Source: Lycocorax pyrrhopterus obiensis (lineage: Eukaryota; Chordata; Aves; Passeriformes; Paradisaeidae). Taken from it: a stretch of 64,000 nt of DNA. Location of the stretch: the NCBI GenBank assembly GCA_014706295.1, contig JACSVZ010000010.1, positions 19,806,501-19,870,500 on the forward strand, given 5' to 3'. The notes under the pieces were generated by a model that searched no databases, had not been told where the DNA came from, and saw nothing but the letters and a program-made list of their open reading frames with translations. This document shows, in pieces, positions 1 through 13,600 of this stretch. The number at the start of each line of letters is the position of its first letter. Position 1 is the stretch's first letter. Made by a program: the position numbers and the translations under genes.

Positions 1-1658
1 GAAGAGCCAGCAATGAAAGAAGATCTCTTGCCCTCAGCCATTCAGAGGGAGCTTGAGGAAGTTCTTCCATGCAGCATTCACTGAGCTTCAGGAAGTTTTT
101 CCATGCAGCACACAGCCTGCTGGCATGAGCCCCTTGACCACAGTTACCTTATGGGTGGGTGAAACACAGGTTGCTCTGTCAGAAGAAAAATATTTGGTTC
201 CTTCCTCATCCAGGAGACAACTTCAGACCCCCAGTTATTGCCATTTGCCCTCATGGTGTTTTGTTGTGTTCTCTAGGAGGGGATTTTCTGGTGCAGATGC
301 TCATCTTCACATCTGAGGTTTCCCATCCTTTCCCTTCAGAGTTTCCTGGCAGAGAGCCTCAGACAGAAGGATCGCGTGCAAAAAATGCCTTTTAGGCTTT
401 ATTTATTAAAGATGGAAACTCAAAAAGTTGAAATTACTCAAGAACAAAACCATATTGTGGGGGCAAATATTTAACAGATCATTTTTAAAACAAGTAGTAG
501 GTTTGGGCTGGATGGAGTCACTTTTATAGGTTTTGAATTGCTTTTTTCCCAGTGTCCACCCACAGTTTCTGTGTGATCATCACCTAAATGTAAGAATTAC
601 AGGAACAAAATCTCTTTCATGGTTTAGGCAGTTCTTGGCTTTGCCAGTGATAATTTTGCCTTACATGCTGCCATCTCCTGGCTGGAAGAGAGGTTAGTCC
701 AAGGGGGGGAAATAAAACGTGGAAAAAGAGTAAATATAGTAAATGTGACCCCCCTGCAGCCTATTTTTATAGAATTTATTTTAAATATTTTTAATAGAAG
801 TAAAATAAATGCTTTAAAGCATAGAGCATTCAGTTGAGACATTGAGGTGATAGGAAAGCCACAGGAGATATTTGACCATCATCTCCCAAATCCTTTCATA
901 CAACCTGATTCTCCACTTTCCTTATGCTGAAAGTCTCTCCTCCAGGAGTCCAGCTCCGAAATCACAGCTGCAATTGGAAAACAGAACAAAAATTTTTATA
1001 TTTTTTAAATATGTCAAGTTTATTTCAGGGCTACTTCATGGGATCCTGTTAGCTTGAATTACTGCAAATTCATCCCACCCTTAAAACTGATCCAAGGGCA
1101 TTTTTAATGGTGGCAAAGGTGGAGATATTTTCTATTAAAGCTGCGAAATTTCTTCTTTAAAGGGTTCATTTTGGTGTGTCCTTGGCACAAAGACTTTGGT
1201 CTTTTTTTCTGTAAAGTGCTCAACAAGAATTGGAGGAGGAACCTCTGCTGGGACAGATCCAGGTGGTTGAAGGTTCCCTTGGGGAATCACTTCTTTGTGG
1301 CTAACAGGACGCTCTGGGTGCAGAGCTGGAGTGTCTGGATGAAGATGGTGGAAGAGCTCTGCAGGCTGAGCAATAAGGACCCGTGGCTTGGTGCAAACTG
1401 ATTTTCATCACTGACTGCTCAAGGAAAAAGAAGGTTGTACCTGGTTGGAGAGCTGGAGCGAGGGAAATGCCTCTCTTTATTAGGAGTCATTAAAATATTT
1501 CTCTAGGGACTCACCAGGACTGTAGGTTTTCACCTGTAGGCAAATTGAAATAAAGACATAGGAGATGAAATAGCTGATTTTTGAGAGGGAAAAAAAAATC
1601 ATCTGATACCCCAAGAGCTGTCTTGTTTTTAAATGCTTTGTGCTTGGAATCGTTACAG
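1..1658 (+). other. MYO9A: Intronic sequence upstream of the first recognised MYO9A exon
   Basis: I see no exon I can support in this stretch. It is AT-rich with scattered stops in all frames. A stretch near 340-397 has a pyrimidine-AG acceptor followed by about 18 open codons, but it ends in a stop with no donor and matches nothing I recognise. Confidence 0.55.
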
Positions 1659-4600
1659 ACCGTGCAGCGATTCACCTCCGGGGAAGGCCAGGCCAAACTG
1701 CACAAAACCATGTCCCAGGGGGAGATTGGGAAGCTGGCAGCCACGCAGAAGAGTCTGACTCCGGATGGGAGGTAGGAATCAGGGCTGGAGATGGCAGACA
1801 AGTCCCTCCTATGTCCCTCTTGCTCTCCATCACCTTGTTGAGCCACCCAGGCTCCTTTGGAGCTGCCAAGGCCAGCACGAGTTACCCTTCCCACCTTTCC
1901 TACATGACTATGGACAGGCCCAATTAAATGAGGTGTCTGGCTCACAGCACAATTAAGTTTTGGTGACATGGGCCACATGTCCTGTCCTAAACCACCCAAT
2001 CCCATCCATGAAACTGAAGTTTCTCACATTTTCTGAGGACGAGTAGCCACATTTCCCTGGTAGAAATTGTGTGGATTTATCTCCTCAAGCACCAGGAAGG
2101 TCCAGAAGATTGTGGTAGTTTGGGTAGAAAGACACTTCCTAATTAAGGCAGTTCCTCTTTCCACGATTTATTTCCAGGCCTCAACGAGCCAAGATGAGGT
2201 TCTGGGTGAAGGGAAAGCAGGGGGAGAAGAAGACCCCCCGGGAGAAGCTCGCTACCCAGTCTGAGCTGCTGGAGCTGTACGCGGAGCAGGAAGGCCCTGG
2301 TAGGGAGGCCATTCCTGGCTTGCAGCTTGGCGAAGGTACGTGGTGGGGGGACACGGGACCAGTTGTAAGGGGAGAGAAATCCAGAGACTTGGGAAATCAG
2401 GATATGTCCATGCTGGTTCATGTCTCTTGATTCATGGTTGATGTCAATCCAGAGCGATGGCAAGCAGGTTAGAGGGTGGGATCCACAATGGATCTCAAGG
2501 AATTCCATGTCACTAATCCTTCCAGCCACCATCTGGACATGGACATATGTTTCCTCTCTTGAAGGAGGAAATAACCAAAGCAGAAATGACATTTAATCTT
2601 CCTGTGAGTTCTACACTGTGCTTTTCTCCTCCACAGCTTTATTCTGATGCCCATCTCCCTGTTTTAGTGTCACAATTATTTTTCATTTGCTCCTCAATCT
2701 CTTTCCCTCTTTTCATTTGTCACCAGCAGAGTTGGGTCCTCATCACCTGACGCCCCCGCGGAGTCCTGAGCTGTCGGGCATCTACCGGCGGGAGTTCAAG
2801 GAGAACAAGGAACCCTCTCCCAAAGTGAAGCGCAAGCGCAGTGTCAAGATCAGCAACGTGGCTCTGGAGCCCGTGCAGTGGCAGAACGACTCCCTGCAGA
2901 TCATAACCAGCGCCAGCGACCTGAAGAGCATGGATGAGTTTCTCCTGAAAAAGGTAACTCCTGCCCTCACTGCTCCATAAATCAGCACAGAGATCCAGGA
3001 GCAGATGGAGGCAAGAAAGTCAAAATGATCCTGTGGGCAACTGTAGTAATGCTAATAATTCATCTAAGGGTGCCAGGGCAGGTCTGGGAGAAGTTTCTGG
3101 TTTTCACGCAGGAGAAACCACCTGGTGATCATGGTGGAGCAGCTGCTTCTTAGTGCTGCTTCATCTCACACCAGCTCTGCTGCAGCAAAAGGAACATGGG
3201 TGCCAAAACCCCCTTGTTTTCCCAGATGAATGAACTGGACAACGAGGATAGCAAGAAGGACACGCTGGTGGATGTCGTGTTCAAGAAAGCACTGAAGGAA
3301 TTCCGACAAAATATCTTCAGTTTTTACTCCTCGGCGTTGGCGGTAAGCAACCAGATGATGGGTGAGATTTCCATTTCCAGGAGAAACGGGATATTCTGGG
3401 TCGTCCTGGTGGTACAGGTGTTGCCAAGCCCTCCATTGCTGGTCTGCTCATCCCAAAGGATGGATATGCTTCCTTTGGATTCAGTCCCATGATCTAAATT
3501 TGGACTAACTCTTCCTCATGAGCCAGCTCTCAGGGTACATTGGGTGTAGATTCCTGATCCTCATTACAGCTTTGCTCCCAGCCAAAGTGGAGATGACAGA
3601 AAGTCAATAAACTCCAATTTATCACCCAAAGTGCCTGGAAACCTTTGTGTTACCTCTGCAAGTGGTAGAGATGTCTGATCCTTTTTTCCTTCTCTTTATC
3701 ATACTTGGACTTTCCCCAAGCAGCTGGAAGCTGGTGAGGCTGAAATAATTGTCTGGAGAAGAAAAAGTCACCAGAAAAAGCTGGGCTGTATAAAAATAAC
3801 TTTTCTTTTTGCTTCTGTTTCCTTAAAAGATGGATGATGGGAAAAGCATCCGCTACAAGGACCTCTACGCCTTATTCGAGCAGATTCTGGAGAAGACCAT
3901 GAGGCTTGAGCAGAGGGACTGGAGTGAGTCTCCGGTTAAAGTCTGGGTCAATACCTTCAAAGTCTTCCTGGATGAATATATGATAGAGTACAAACCCCTG
4001 GACTACACCGTGGGGAAGGTACTTGGCACTTTCCTTAAACCCCCTCGAAGGCTTGGGAACTGTCTTTCCGTGGGGTTGTGCCTCTGTAGACTTGGGAGAT
4101 GGTGTCTATTGTGCTAATATCCCATCTCCTGGCTCTTCTGCTCCGAGTCCTGTCTAGCCTCCTCTCCAGGCAGGTTTTCCTCAGAGCAGGCTGAGCATCG
4201 TGTTCCCCGTGGGTCACTGCTGGTGGGGTCAGAGCTGGAGCAGCAGCTACTCCCAGCTCCAAGATGAAGATGGGAAGAGCTGTCCAGGGAAATTCCAAAA
4301 ATGGAGTGATCCATAGGAGAGTTTTCTAGAGGGACTCTCCTGGGGCTGCAGGTGCACTGGAGAATGGTGCTGGAAGGCACTGGACAATGTTAGATATGAG
4401 CACTCTGTACTCTTTACCTGGCAAAATTGCCCGAAAATTGACTTAAATCTCCTTCCCTCACCAGGTGCCAAAAACAGAACGAAAAAAGAGAAGGAAAAAG
4501 GATGCAGATGTGGTGAGTTAAGCCTGCACATTAAAAAATCATTGTCCTTGGGGCCAGAATAACAAAAGACCAGCTTGTGACACGTCCTGGGCTGAGATCT

Positions 4601-7600
4601 GAATGTCAGCCCTGAAAGGACATGTTAGAAAGACGTTCGAGATGGATTTGCTTTGCTTGATCAAAGATCACTTGGGTTGGCTCTGGAAACACGTCCCTCA
4701 TCAGCCAAGACATAAATGTAATGTCAAGGGTTGTTAGAGAAGGGCTGAGAGCAAAACTAAGTCTTGCTCCGGGTTTCTGCATAAATTTATAGTGTGTGTT
4801 TTACATCTCCGGGATCAGATGTGTAGGACATTACATCTCCTGTTTTCCTAAGGGATATGATGGTACTAAGGAGGGTGCAGGTGCAGAGCCAAAAAAAGGG
4901 GCCACAGGTGCATAGGAAACCTTCTTAACATGAAGAAGTTGACCTGCCAAGCTCAGTCAAAGAGTTTCCAACCTGCTTCCATGATGGTTCAGTTCCCCTG
5001 TAAAATGGATGTTGGTTTGGGTTGTCTATGGGGTTGTTGGGCTGAAAAGGAAACAAAAATACCAAATAAAAGCAAGTAAGAGCTAAAGTTGGACAGCTGA
5101 CTGTGTTCATCTTCCCATTTTGCAGCAGGCTGAGCACCGGCTCCCTTTTCTCACCACCCAACCTTTATCCTCCAGGTGGAAGAGCACAATGGTCACATTT
5201 TCAAGGCGACCCAATACAGCATCCCCACGTACTGTGAATATTGTTCCTCCTTGATCTGGATCATGGACAGAGCTTCTGTTTGTAAATGTAAGCACTCTTT
5301 CTTTGGTCCTTTTCTTGTGCTTCTATCACAGTGATGAGTTTGGGGATTTTGAAAAGTGTTCACTGCTGTTTCCTCCAACCCCACGCTCAAGTAATTTTGA
5401 TTTTTGTAACACCTGAAGAGCTTTAGGGACTTAGTTCTTAAGGTTTCTGAAGTCACATAGTAAGTCCATCCCAGCAGTCCTTCCTGGCACAGTTAGTGAG
5501 CTTTGTGTTACACATCCTATCCCATCAGGGTGTGTGGCTATCCCATAAGGTCAGACACATTGAAGTGTCACAGTAGGAAGGACGGTAAAGTCAGGTATGG
5601 AAATGTGTCCTTAGGATGCCTGTGGAGATCCTGACCTTGACGAACTCATTTGGCTTCGCCTTTTTGACTTTCAGGCATGTGAGTTTTTGGGGAGATCAGG
5701 AAAACGGAGGAGGGATGATGGCAAAGGTTGATCCGTCTCTTCTTGGAAAAACCCAAGAGATGGATCAGCCTTTTCCATCATCCCTCCTCCATCTTTGTGA
5801 TTAGGTTGGCAGCATCAGCCCTGGAGCATTTCAGGCCCTGTGGGGGAAGAATACAAATGAGGTGCCATTTCCAGTCTCTGAGGGTATCTGTGTCTGATAG
5901 CTCAGAGTGACTCATGGATTACAGTCTGAGTTGATCTGTCGGAGAGGGAGGGTTTAATGTTCATGGACTTAAATATGGCACTTTTAATTTTAAAGGCTTC
6001 ATTATTTTTGTTTGAGTGGATCTAATACAGACTTGGCCCCTGGAAACTGCAAATCCAACATGCTTTCGACCTGGTAGTTCTGAGAAGAGCTACTCAATTC
6101 ATACAAATTCCTATTTCTCCAGCAATGCAACTTTTGGGATAATTAAACACTCCTTTTCTCCATTGCAGTATGTAAATATGCTTGTCACAAGAAGTGCTGT
6201 CTTAAAACCACGACCAAGTGCTCCAAAAAGGTAAATGTCTCTCATTGCTTTGCTTTCATTAAATACCTTGAGACAGTGATCCCAAGTTTGTATAAAAATT
6301 ATTGGAGGTGCAAAACTTGATAGAATGCTGGTAATAACCCTGCTTTGAGCAGGAGCTTGGACCAGAGATCCCCAGAGGTCTCTCCAACCGGAGTTTTGTA
6401 GGTATTTTGGGAATTACGCAGCGATGAGTCACTGTAGATCTGCCCAGTCATGCAGCAGATGTTGCAGTGTCGTTCCCTGACTTGTAACCACACGGAATAA
6501 TAGGAATTTCCCTCACTCTGTAGCTTCTAAGGATTTGGAAATGCAGGGTTATTCTTGGAAATACAGGTTATTTCTCATGCCAACAGTCCCTGCTTGCCAC
6601 GGCTGTGCGAGGAAGGGCAGGTGGAGGATGTTCACTGCTCTCTTTAGAGGGAAATTAAATATTGTTTACTGGATTTAAGGGTATGGGGAACAGGGAATGG
6701 GTGCAGCAGGTCATCCTGGCTAACAATGACTCATCAAGATTTGGTGAGGTTTTTTTAAATAGCTTATTTTGTGCCCAAAAGAAGGAAATAGAGTCAGGAT
6801 AATTATGAGTGGAAAGTTTTATCAGCTCCCTCGGAGGCTATTCAGAGGAGAACAACCTCCGTAATACACAGCCCCCAGAAAGCTGCATGAGTCCATTTTT
6901 CCCAAGGAATAATCTGAATATACACATTGAAGATATGTATGTGTGTGTGTGTGTATATGAATATATTTGTATTTTGAATATATATAGAATTTTTGCTGCC
7001 CTCTTTCCCTTTCTGGCACTGTTTCTGCAAGAGCTGGGAACACCTCGTAAGAGTTTGTGCTCTAAAATCTGGGAGGTTCATTGAGATCTCTGATTAATTT
7101 TTTCAGACATTCTTGGAACCGCCTTCTTTGTTGTGATTTCTCTGCACAAGGAAGTTTTTGTGCTGCACCCAAGGAAGCAAGTTCACTGTGTCTTCATGGG
7201 TAGCTTTGCACTGGAACTAGTTAGAAGTTCTCTAGGAAGGCTCCAGTTTCCTTGTGCTTGGTGAATTTGTGGTTTTAGGTTTGTTCTCAGTGACAGGGAT
7301 ACAAACCATCAATCATGAGAAAGAAACAATATGGGGACCTTCCACACATCTGCTCCTAAGGTTTGCAGGATCAATGAAAGATGACATTGAGTGGGAAAAA
7401 GAAAAATGCAGGAGTAATTGTAAGGAGACCCACCGCCTTGCTGAAGGTGGAGTTGCATCTCAGCTTCCTTTGGCTAAGGCTGAGAATTTGTGTCAATATT
7501 TTATTGGATTGTTTTACTTTTCCCATCCAGAATCTCCTGTGCAGGAGGACTTTCTCTGCATTTCAGTTTGCCAGATATCAACTCTCCAGTGAGCATTTGC

Positions 7601-10600
7601 AGCTGGCAAAAGGTCCCTTCCTGACAGGTGTAGATGGGCCTTCTCATGTTCTTTTTTTGGCATCTTGTTTGGTTTTTTGTAACTGATTTTTTGTAACTGT
7701 CAATGCTTCGAGTTGATCTAAACACCCAAGATTCAGATTTGCCTGTTCTGCTTCATGCATCTTTGGGGGGTGAAATCATCCCTGGAGATGGTGCCAGAGA
7801 GACAGGATGCAGAGGAGGACCATGCCCAGCTGCATTGGCTCTGCCAGGCTAGGAATATAACCACAGTGGGGTGGTTAAAGAAAGAAAATCCAGACATTTT
7901 TGCCTTCGGGTGCATGTCCAGAGACCGGGTTAGCATTGCAAGACCTGTGTCCTGTCCTGTCCTTCTTCATTAGGCTCACACATCTCCTAGATCAGCTGAA
8001 GGACTCTGAATAATCGGATCCAAAGCCGCACCAGCACTGCTTCCCAGAGGGATTTTAATCCCTTTTTCCCTTTTCCTGTGCAGCACGACCCCGAGCTCTC
8101 ACCGCGGCAGTTCGGCGTGGAGCTGTCCCGGCTGACCAGCGAGGAGCGGGCGGTGCCGCTGCTGGTGGAGAAGCTCATCAACTACATCGAAATGCACGGG
8201 CTGTACACGGAGGGCATCTACAGGAAATCGGGATCCACCAACAAGATCAAGGAGCTGCGGCAAGGCCTCGATACAGGCAAGAGGGGGCGGGATAAAATCC
8301 TACATGGGGAGGAAAATCTCCGCAGCAGCAAAGTTGGATGGGAGGAGGCTGGGATATGCTTCAGCATTCCTGGCTCCGGGATGTGCAGGGGATTGTCGCT
8401 AGCGAGCAGAGACCGAGGAAAAAAGCAACATGGATGGTTTAGGACAAGAAGAAACCGACCCTTTATTAATTGACAAATTTGCTTCCATACCTTAGCACGC
8501 TGGACTGACATAAGCTTATTGGTTCACTGACCAAGCACCCCCCAGAGGGATTGGCTGAACCCAACACCACTTACTTCGATATTTTCTCCTTGGTACCATA
8601 ACAATACCATAGTTCACAAAATCTCCCAACTGTTTTCTCATAGCGCCCATGAGAAAGCAAGGCTTTCACACAGACGCTGTCAGAAAACTGAGGAACCTCT
8701 CTGCAGCCAGGCTTTCAGCATTCACAGGGGATGATTTCACATCAGCAGCCATAACTCAGGTCACCAACTCATGGTTTTTTTGGGAGCAATCCATGAAAAA
8801 AAGTCATTCTAGTTGAGGGAAAATGCTGCCTTACTTACACCCTAGCAATCAGTGAGAAGAGAAATCCTGGTCCCACCTGAAGTTATTTACCCTGGAAAAT
8901 GTATTTCTCTCTAATTTTACCATGTGGAGCTGAAATCAAGTGCTGGATTTGTTGCCATTAAAGGCACGTAAACATTTTTTATTTTAGAAACTTTATCATA
9001 GAACTGTTCAGGTTGGAAGGGACCTTTAAAGGTTACCTTGTCCAGCCTTGGGCTTCATATTGATCATTGTCTCTTGTTCTTTTCCTTCTTGCTTCATCTG
9101 GTGCCAAACCCAGACATCGATAACGTGAATTTAGATGACTACAACATCCACGTCATTGCCAGCGTGTTCAAGCAGTGGCTCCGAGATCTGCCCAACCCCC
9201 TCATGACCTTTGAGCTCTACGAGGAGTTCCTGCGGGTGATGGGTGAGGAGCCTCCCTCACTATCCCATTCCCTTGGTGGAGGGAATGGTGGCCACTTTTA
9301 GTGCCAAACTTTTGATTCACTCTTGGGGCCCAAACCAGCTGGTTTTGCCAGATTGTACTTACCTGGTTTCAAAGTCTGATTTTTCGGCTATAAAGGGTTT
9401 TTTATGCAAAACCTCAGGCAATTTGGTCTCAACTTAGTGGCTTTTGCATCACATTTCGGCTAATTTCTGTCGCTGTTTTCCCCACGGACGAGTAGAGAAA
9501 CGACACGAAGTCCAGGCTCAGGGATCAATGGATGATGATTTAATGAATTCTCAGAAGACTTTTATATGTTAGTTCGCAAAGTGTATTAAGTGGCATAAGG
9601 TAATTGGTTTTTGCCATCCACCCCCTAAGGGGATTGGTCAAGTTCTAAGACACACAGAGTTCTGAGTGTTTTTCCAGTTAGAACCATAACAATTCTACCA
9701 AAACAATCCGCACCTGCAAGAAGTTTACAAAACGGTAACATTGTTTTGTCTTACTTGCATGGGAAAGACAGAACTCTCACAAAATGCTGCAGAAAGCCGG
9801 AAAATCTCTCTGCTGAGGCTTTTCAGTGTCCACAAATTTCAGCCCCAAAGTTCTGTCTTTTAAGTAGGAAAATTTAGTGTTAAGAAGTACCATTTTAAAT
9901 AGGACGAAGAAGTAGAAGCTGCCCCTAAACACTGGTGGTTTCTCCACAGGCCTCCAGGAGAGGAAGGAGACAGTGCGTGGGGTGTACTCAGTCATCGACC
10001 AGCTCTCCCGCACCCACCTCAGCACCCTGGAGCGCCTCATCTTCCACCTGGTCAGGTATGCTGGGCCTGGGCAGCTTTAGGCAAGGGCAGGATGGTCAGG
10101 CATCCTTCCCACTGGAATAGCCGAGGCCAGAGGCAGGTGGGCAGGGGACAGGGAAGAGCTTTTGAATCTGCTGTGTCTTCCAGGAGGTGGCTGCAGAGCC
10201 ATTTCTCCAAGGGATGTTGTGTTGATGAGTGACCTCTGCTGTGTTCTGGTCACTTGTGGCTCCTACAGCTCTGTGGTGCCTCTCACCACTGCAGGGACAT
10301 GTTTTTGGGTGGAAAGGGCTGGTTGTTGCCTTGGGAATATCTGAGATACCTTGAGGTTTGGCTTTCTCCCTCAAAGCAAGATTGCACCACAGAAATATCA
10401 TCTCCTCTCTTCATTCATGACCGTGTGCAAGAGGTGCAGTGGAGGTGCCTCCACCTCTGACTTCTCTCTTAATCCCTATTTTTTCAGGATTGCCCTCCAA
10501 GAAGAGACCAACCGCATGTCAGCCAACGCCTTGGCCATCGTGTTTGCTCCCTGCATCCTCCGCTGCCCCGACACGACAGACCCACTGCAGAGCGTTCAGG

Positions 10601-13600
10601 ACATCAGCAAAACCACCACGTAAGAGCCTGGGGCTGGGTCAGCCAGCTCCACCACCGCTTCACCATTCACATCTTGGTAACCCCTAGGACGGTCAGATGG
10701 CTCAAAAATTGAGAGCTTTGGCACGAAGTGATAAACACATAGCATGTAAATGCAAATAAATGCATCTGCCTGAAGATATTTCCAATTCTCTCGATCCCCA
10801 AGAAGTTGTTTAACAAGGATTTTTAAGTGATGGAGGATCCCCAAGAGTGGATAAGCTTCTGCTCCTGCCTGGCACATCTCAGCTGGAAAAGGTGGAGCTT
10901 GTGCTGACATGGTTTTATTGTTAATGTAGTTAATTCTTGGCAAGCAGATCTTGACCCTTACCTAATTTGGGCTTTTTTATTGAAGGAGGTGAGTTGCTTG
11001 GTCTGCAGCAATAGTAATATATTTAGATTTATTTATGGTGTTTGCCATAATTGCAGAGGTTTTACAGTGAAAAAGTGAAGCACTTGCCCAGATTCAGTTT
11101 GGCTCATACTAAATAGATTTAAAAACAGATACTGGAGTCAATTACAATAATGAGAACCCTCCAGTGAAGGGCTGGGCTTCTGAAAGAGGTGGTTTTACCT
11201 TCAGTAAGTATTCAAATTGTTGAAGACCAGAACACATTTGGAGACCCAGCTGGCAGGAACACCTGTCCTTTAACAGGATTTCATTGTAGCTTCTCCCTCA
11301 CACTTCAGCTCCAGCACATCCTCTCATTTCATTACAAGGAAAGGACTATTTTTTAACCCAAGCACCCTCCTGACAACATTAAACAGTCGGCTCAGTTACA
11401 CGAGCTGCTGCAGAGTTACTGCGTGCAAGTGAGTTGGAATCGGCCTGCCTTCTCCAGGTTTGTATTCCACTACTCCCTTTTCCAGGGGGGGTAAATTTCT
11501 CTGGTGGGATCCTTGGCAATCTTTAGTATCTCTAGGCTGTTCCTCAATCCATCCATAGCCCATGATCACTCTTTTTAGGAGAATTCTCACTGCCCCCTGG
11601 CTTCCAGCTGGAGCTTTCTCCTCCGTGCTCCTTCGTTAGGGCAGATCTTCAAAATAATCCTTTCCTTGTAATAAAATGAGAGGATGTGCTGGAACTAAGG
11701 GAGAAGCTACCACCAGGAAATCCTGTTGAAGGACAAGCCAAGACAAGACAGAGCAGCTCAGATCAAATGGCTTCCTCCTCTCATTTTGCCTTCTTTTGGG
11801 TTTTTTCTCCCTTAGTTGTGTGGAATTAATTGTCATCGAGCAGATGAACAAGTACAAGGCTCGTCTCAAGGACATCAACAGCCTGGAGTTTGCAGAGAAC
11901 AAAGCCAAGAGCCGCCTCTCCTTGATCCGCAGATCTATGGTGAGATGCCAAAGCCCGCTCTGTCCCCTCCTGTCCTCTCCTTGCCCCTGAAGCCACCCTA
12001 CCTTATCTTCTCCTGCTTATCCCAGCCTCCCAAACCCCTCGCAAACTCCCACACCATCTCCACCAGGACAGGGACCCTCAGTCCCATGGTGGCTCCTCAC
12101 CTTTGCAGGGAGTCATACCAAAGCACGAGGAGGCGGGAACGGTCCACGGAAGCATTGTCACTCCTGCTCAGACGTTCCTGATCAGCATTTCCACCTTCAT
12201 TTGAGCTTGTTTGGTCCTGAGTTGAGTCAAGCCCTTCATTGACCAGCTCAACATCACCCCATGGGTGACCTGGACCATCGTTTTTCGTGCTCAGTCACAT
12301 TATCTAAACCCAAAATGAGTTCCCCAAAGGCTCTCCCTGCTCCCGCACTGCCTTTTTGGGAGCCTCAAACCCATCTCATTGAGCTTCCATGCTTGCGGGG
12401 GGCCGGCGGGCTGCGGATACACCTGTGCTTGGCTTGTTGGGCTGCGGGAGAGGGACGGACTCGGCACAGCACCATCGGCACAGGCTTGGGCTGAGGAGCC
12501 GAGCGGGCCCTCTGCTTGGACCTGCCCCCAGTGATCCTCAGGGACACGTTGCTTCTGCTTTTTGGGGATGAAATCCAAGCAGGGGCTGCCCAAGATTGTG
12601 GAGCTGGTGCTGCAGAGCTGCCCCACTCATCTCAGTTAACTGAAAAAACCTCAAACTGAGCAAAGCGGGTTTTTGGAGGGGCGGCGGCATGTGCACTCTA
12701 ACCTTCTGCTTTCCTTTTCATCTCCTCTCTAATCCAGAAGCCCGTACTAATTGCAGTTAGATTTATGAGCATAACCCGCAGTTCAATCCCGGTATGTATC
12801 AGCGGCAGCTGCCGCGACCCTCGTTGTGTGTCACCGTCGCTCATTCCAGCTCTGTCCCACCGGCCATTGTCCGTGACCCGTCCGGTCCTGCCGCTCCTTG
12901 GAGCCGCCGTTCCTCCCGCAGGTCCCCCGGGCACAGGAGTTTGGGGCTGGCGCTCGGCCATCCCTGCACGCAGCTCCTCAGAAATACGCTTCCTACTCCT
13001 TTTCCCTTCCTACTTACTTTAATTTTCTATTTTATTTTCTTTTTCCATCCTGTGCTTCCCTCTTTCTTACTTTGCCTGATTCATCCCTTCCCTTCCCACC
13101 TCAATTTCTCCTCGCTCAGGATGCGTTTCAGCATCAAGTTGCTTTCACAGCACTGCCTTTTTCTGAAGATGGCAGATAAAAACCTCAGCTTGGATGCCTT
13201 GGAGACCATGAGGCATCCAAAGGTCTCCTCCACCTTCTTGGAGGAGGAGCACTACCACCCTGAACACAAGGTCAGGACACCCAGGTTTGAATGAGGAGGA
13301 GTCCAGCAAACCCTGTATTCCTCAACTCCATCCCATCTCGAGTTTGAGTTCTATGAGACTGTGACAAGCAAGAAAAGCACCTGCAGGATTTTGGGAATGC
13401 TCATAGGGCTGTTTCCTTTCCTAATAGGCTCAGCCCATGATGAAATTTCCCTCAGGTTCCCCCCATTCTTCCACATCCATGAGTGTCAGGAGGTGGAGAA
13501 GAGCAAAATTTGAGCTCTGCTCCCCTGATGCTGAGCACGGCATTTCTCTGGGGCTTAAGTCCACAAGCCAGTGGGATCTTTGGGATCTCAGGGCTTTTGG

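Larger units (their letters stand above)
8277..9113 (+). other. MYO9A: GC-AG intron of MYO9A
   Basis: The exon ends GATACAG and the intron begins GCAAGA. The next exon begins after CCCAG at 9114. Joining at these points restores the family sequence GLDTD..NVNLDDYN in frame. No GT donor nearby gives that reading. CAG|GCAAG is the usual strong form of the minor GC-AG class of U2 introns. Confidence 0.9.
8084..11939 (+). other. MYO9A: MYO9A RhoGAP domain, five exons
   Basis: Exons 8084-8276, 9114-9242, 9950-10055, 10488-10619 and 11816-11939 encode a complete RhoGAP fold. The arginine finger lies in the GIYRKSG motif, encoded around 8212-8232. The conserved KELR follows, and the second catalytic-site motif is MSANALAIVFAPCIL, encoded from about 10517. 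All key residues are present, so the GAP is predicted to be active and to speed GTP hydrolysis on RhoA-type GTPases. The first intron of this group (8277-9113) starts with GC instead of GT. Introns 8277-9113 and 9243-9949 each carry a solo LTR. Confidence 0.95.

Noticed and set aside
340..397. Possible MYO9A exon after a TTTCCCTTCAG acceptor
   Set aside because: The open frame ends in a stop without a usable donor, and the residues match nothing I recall in MYO9A.
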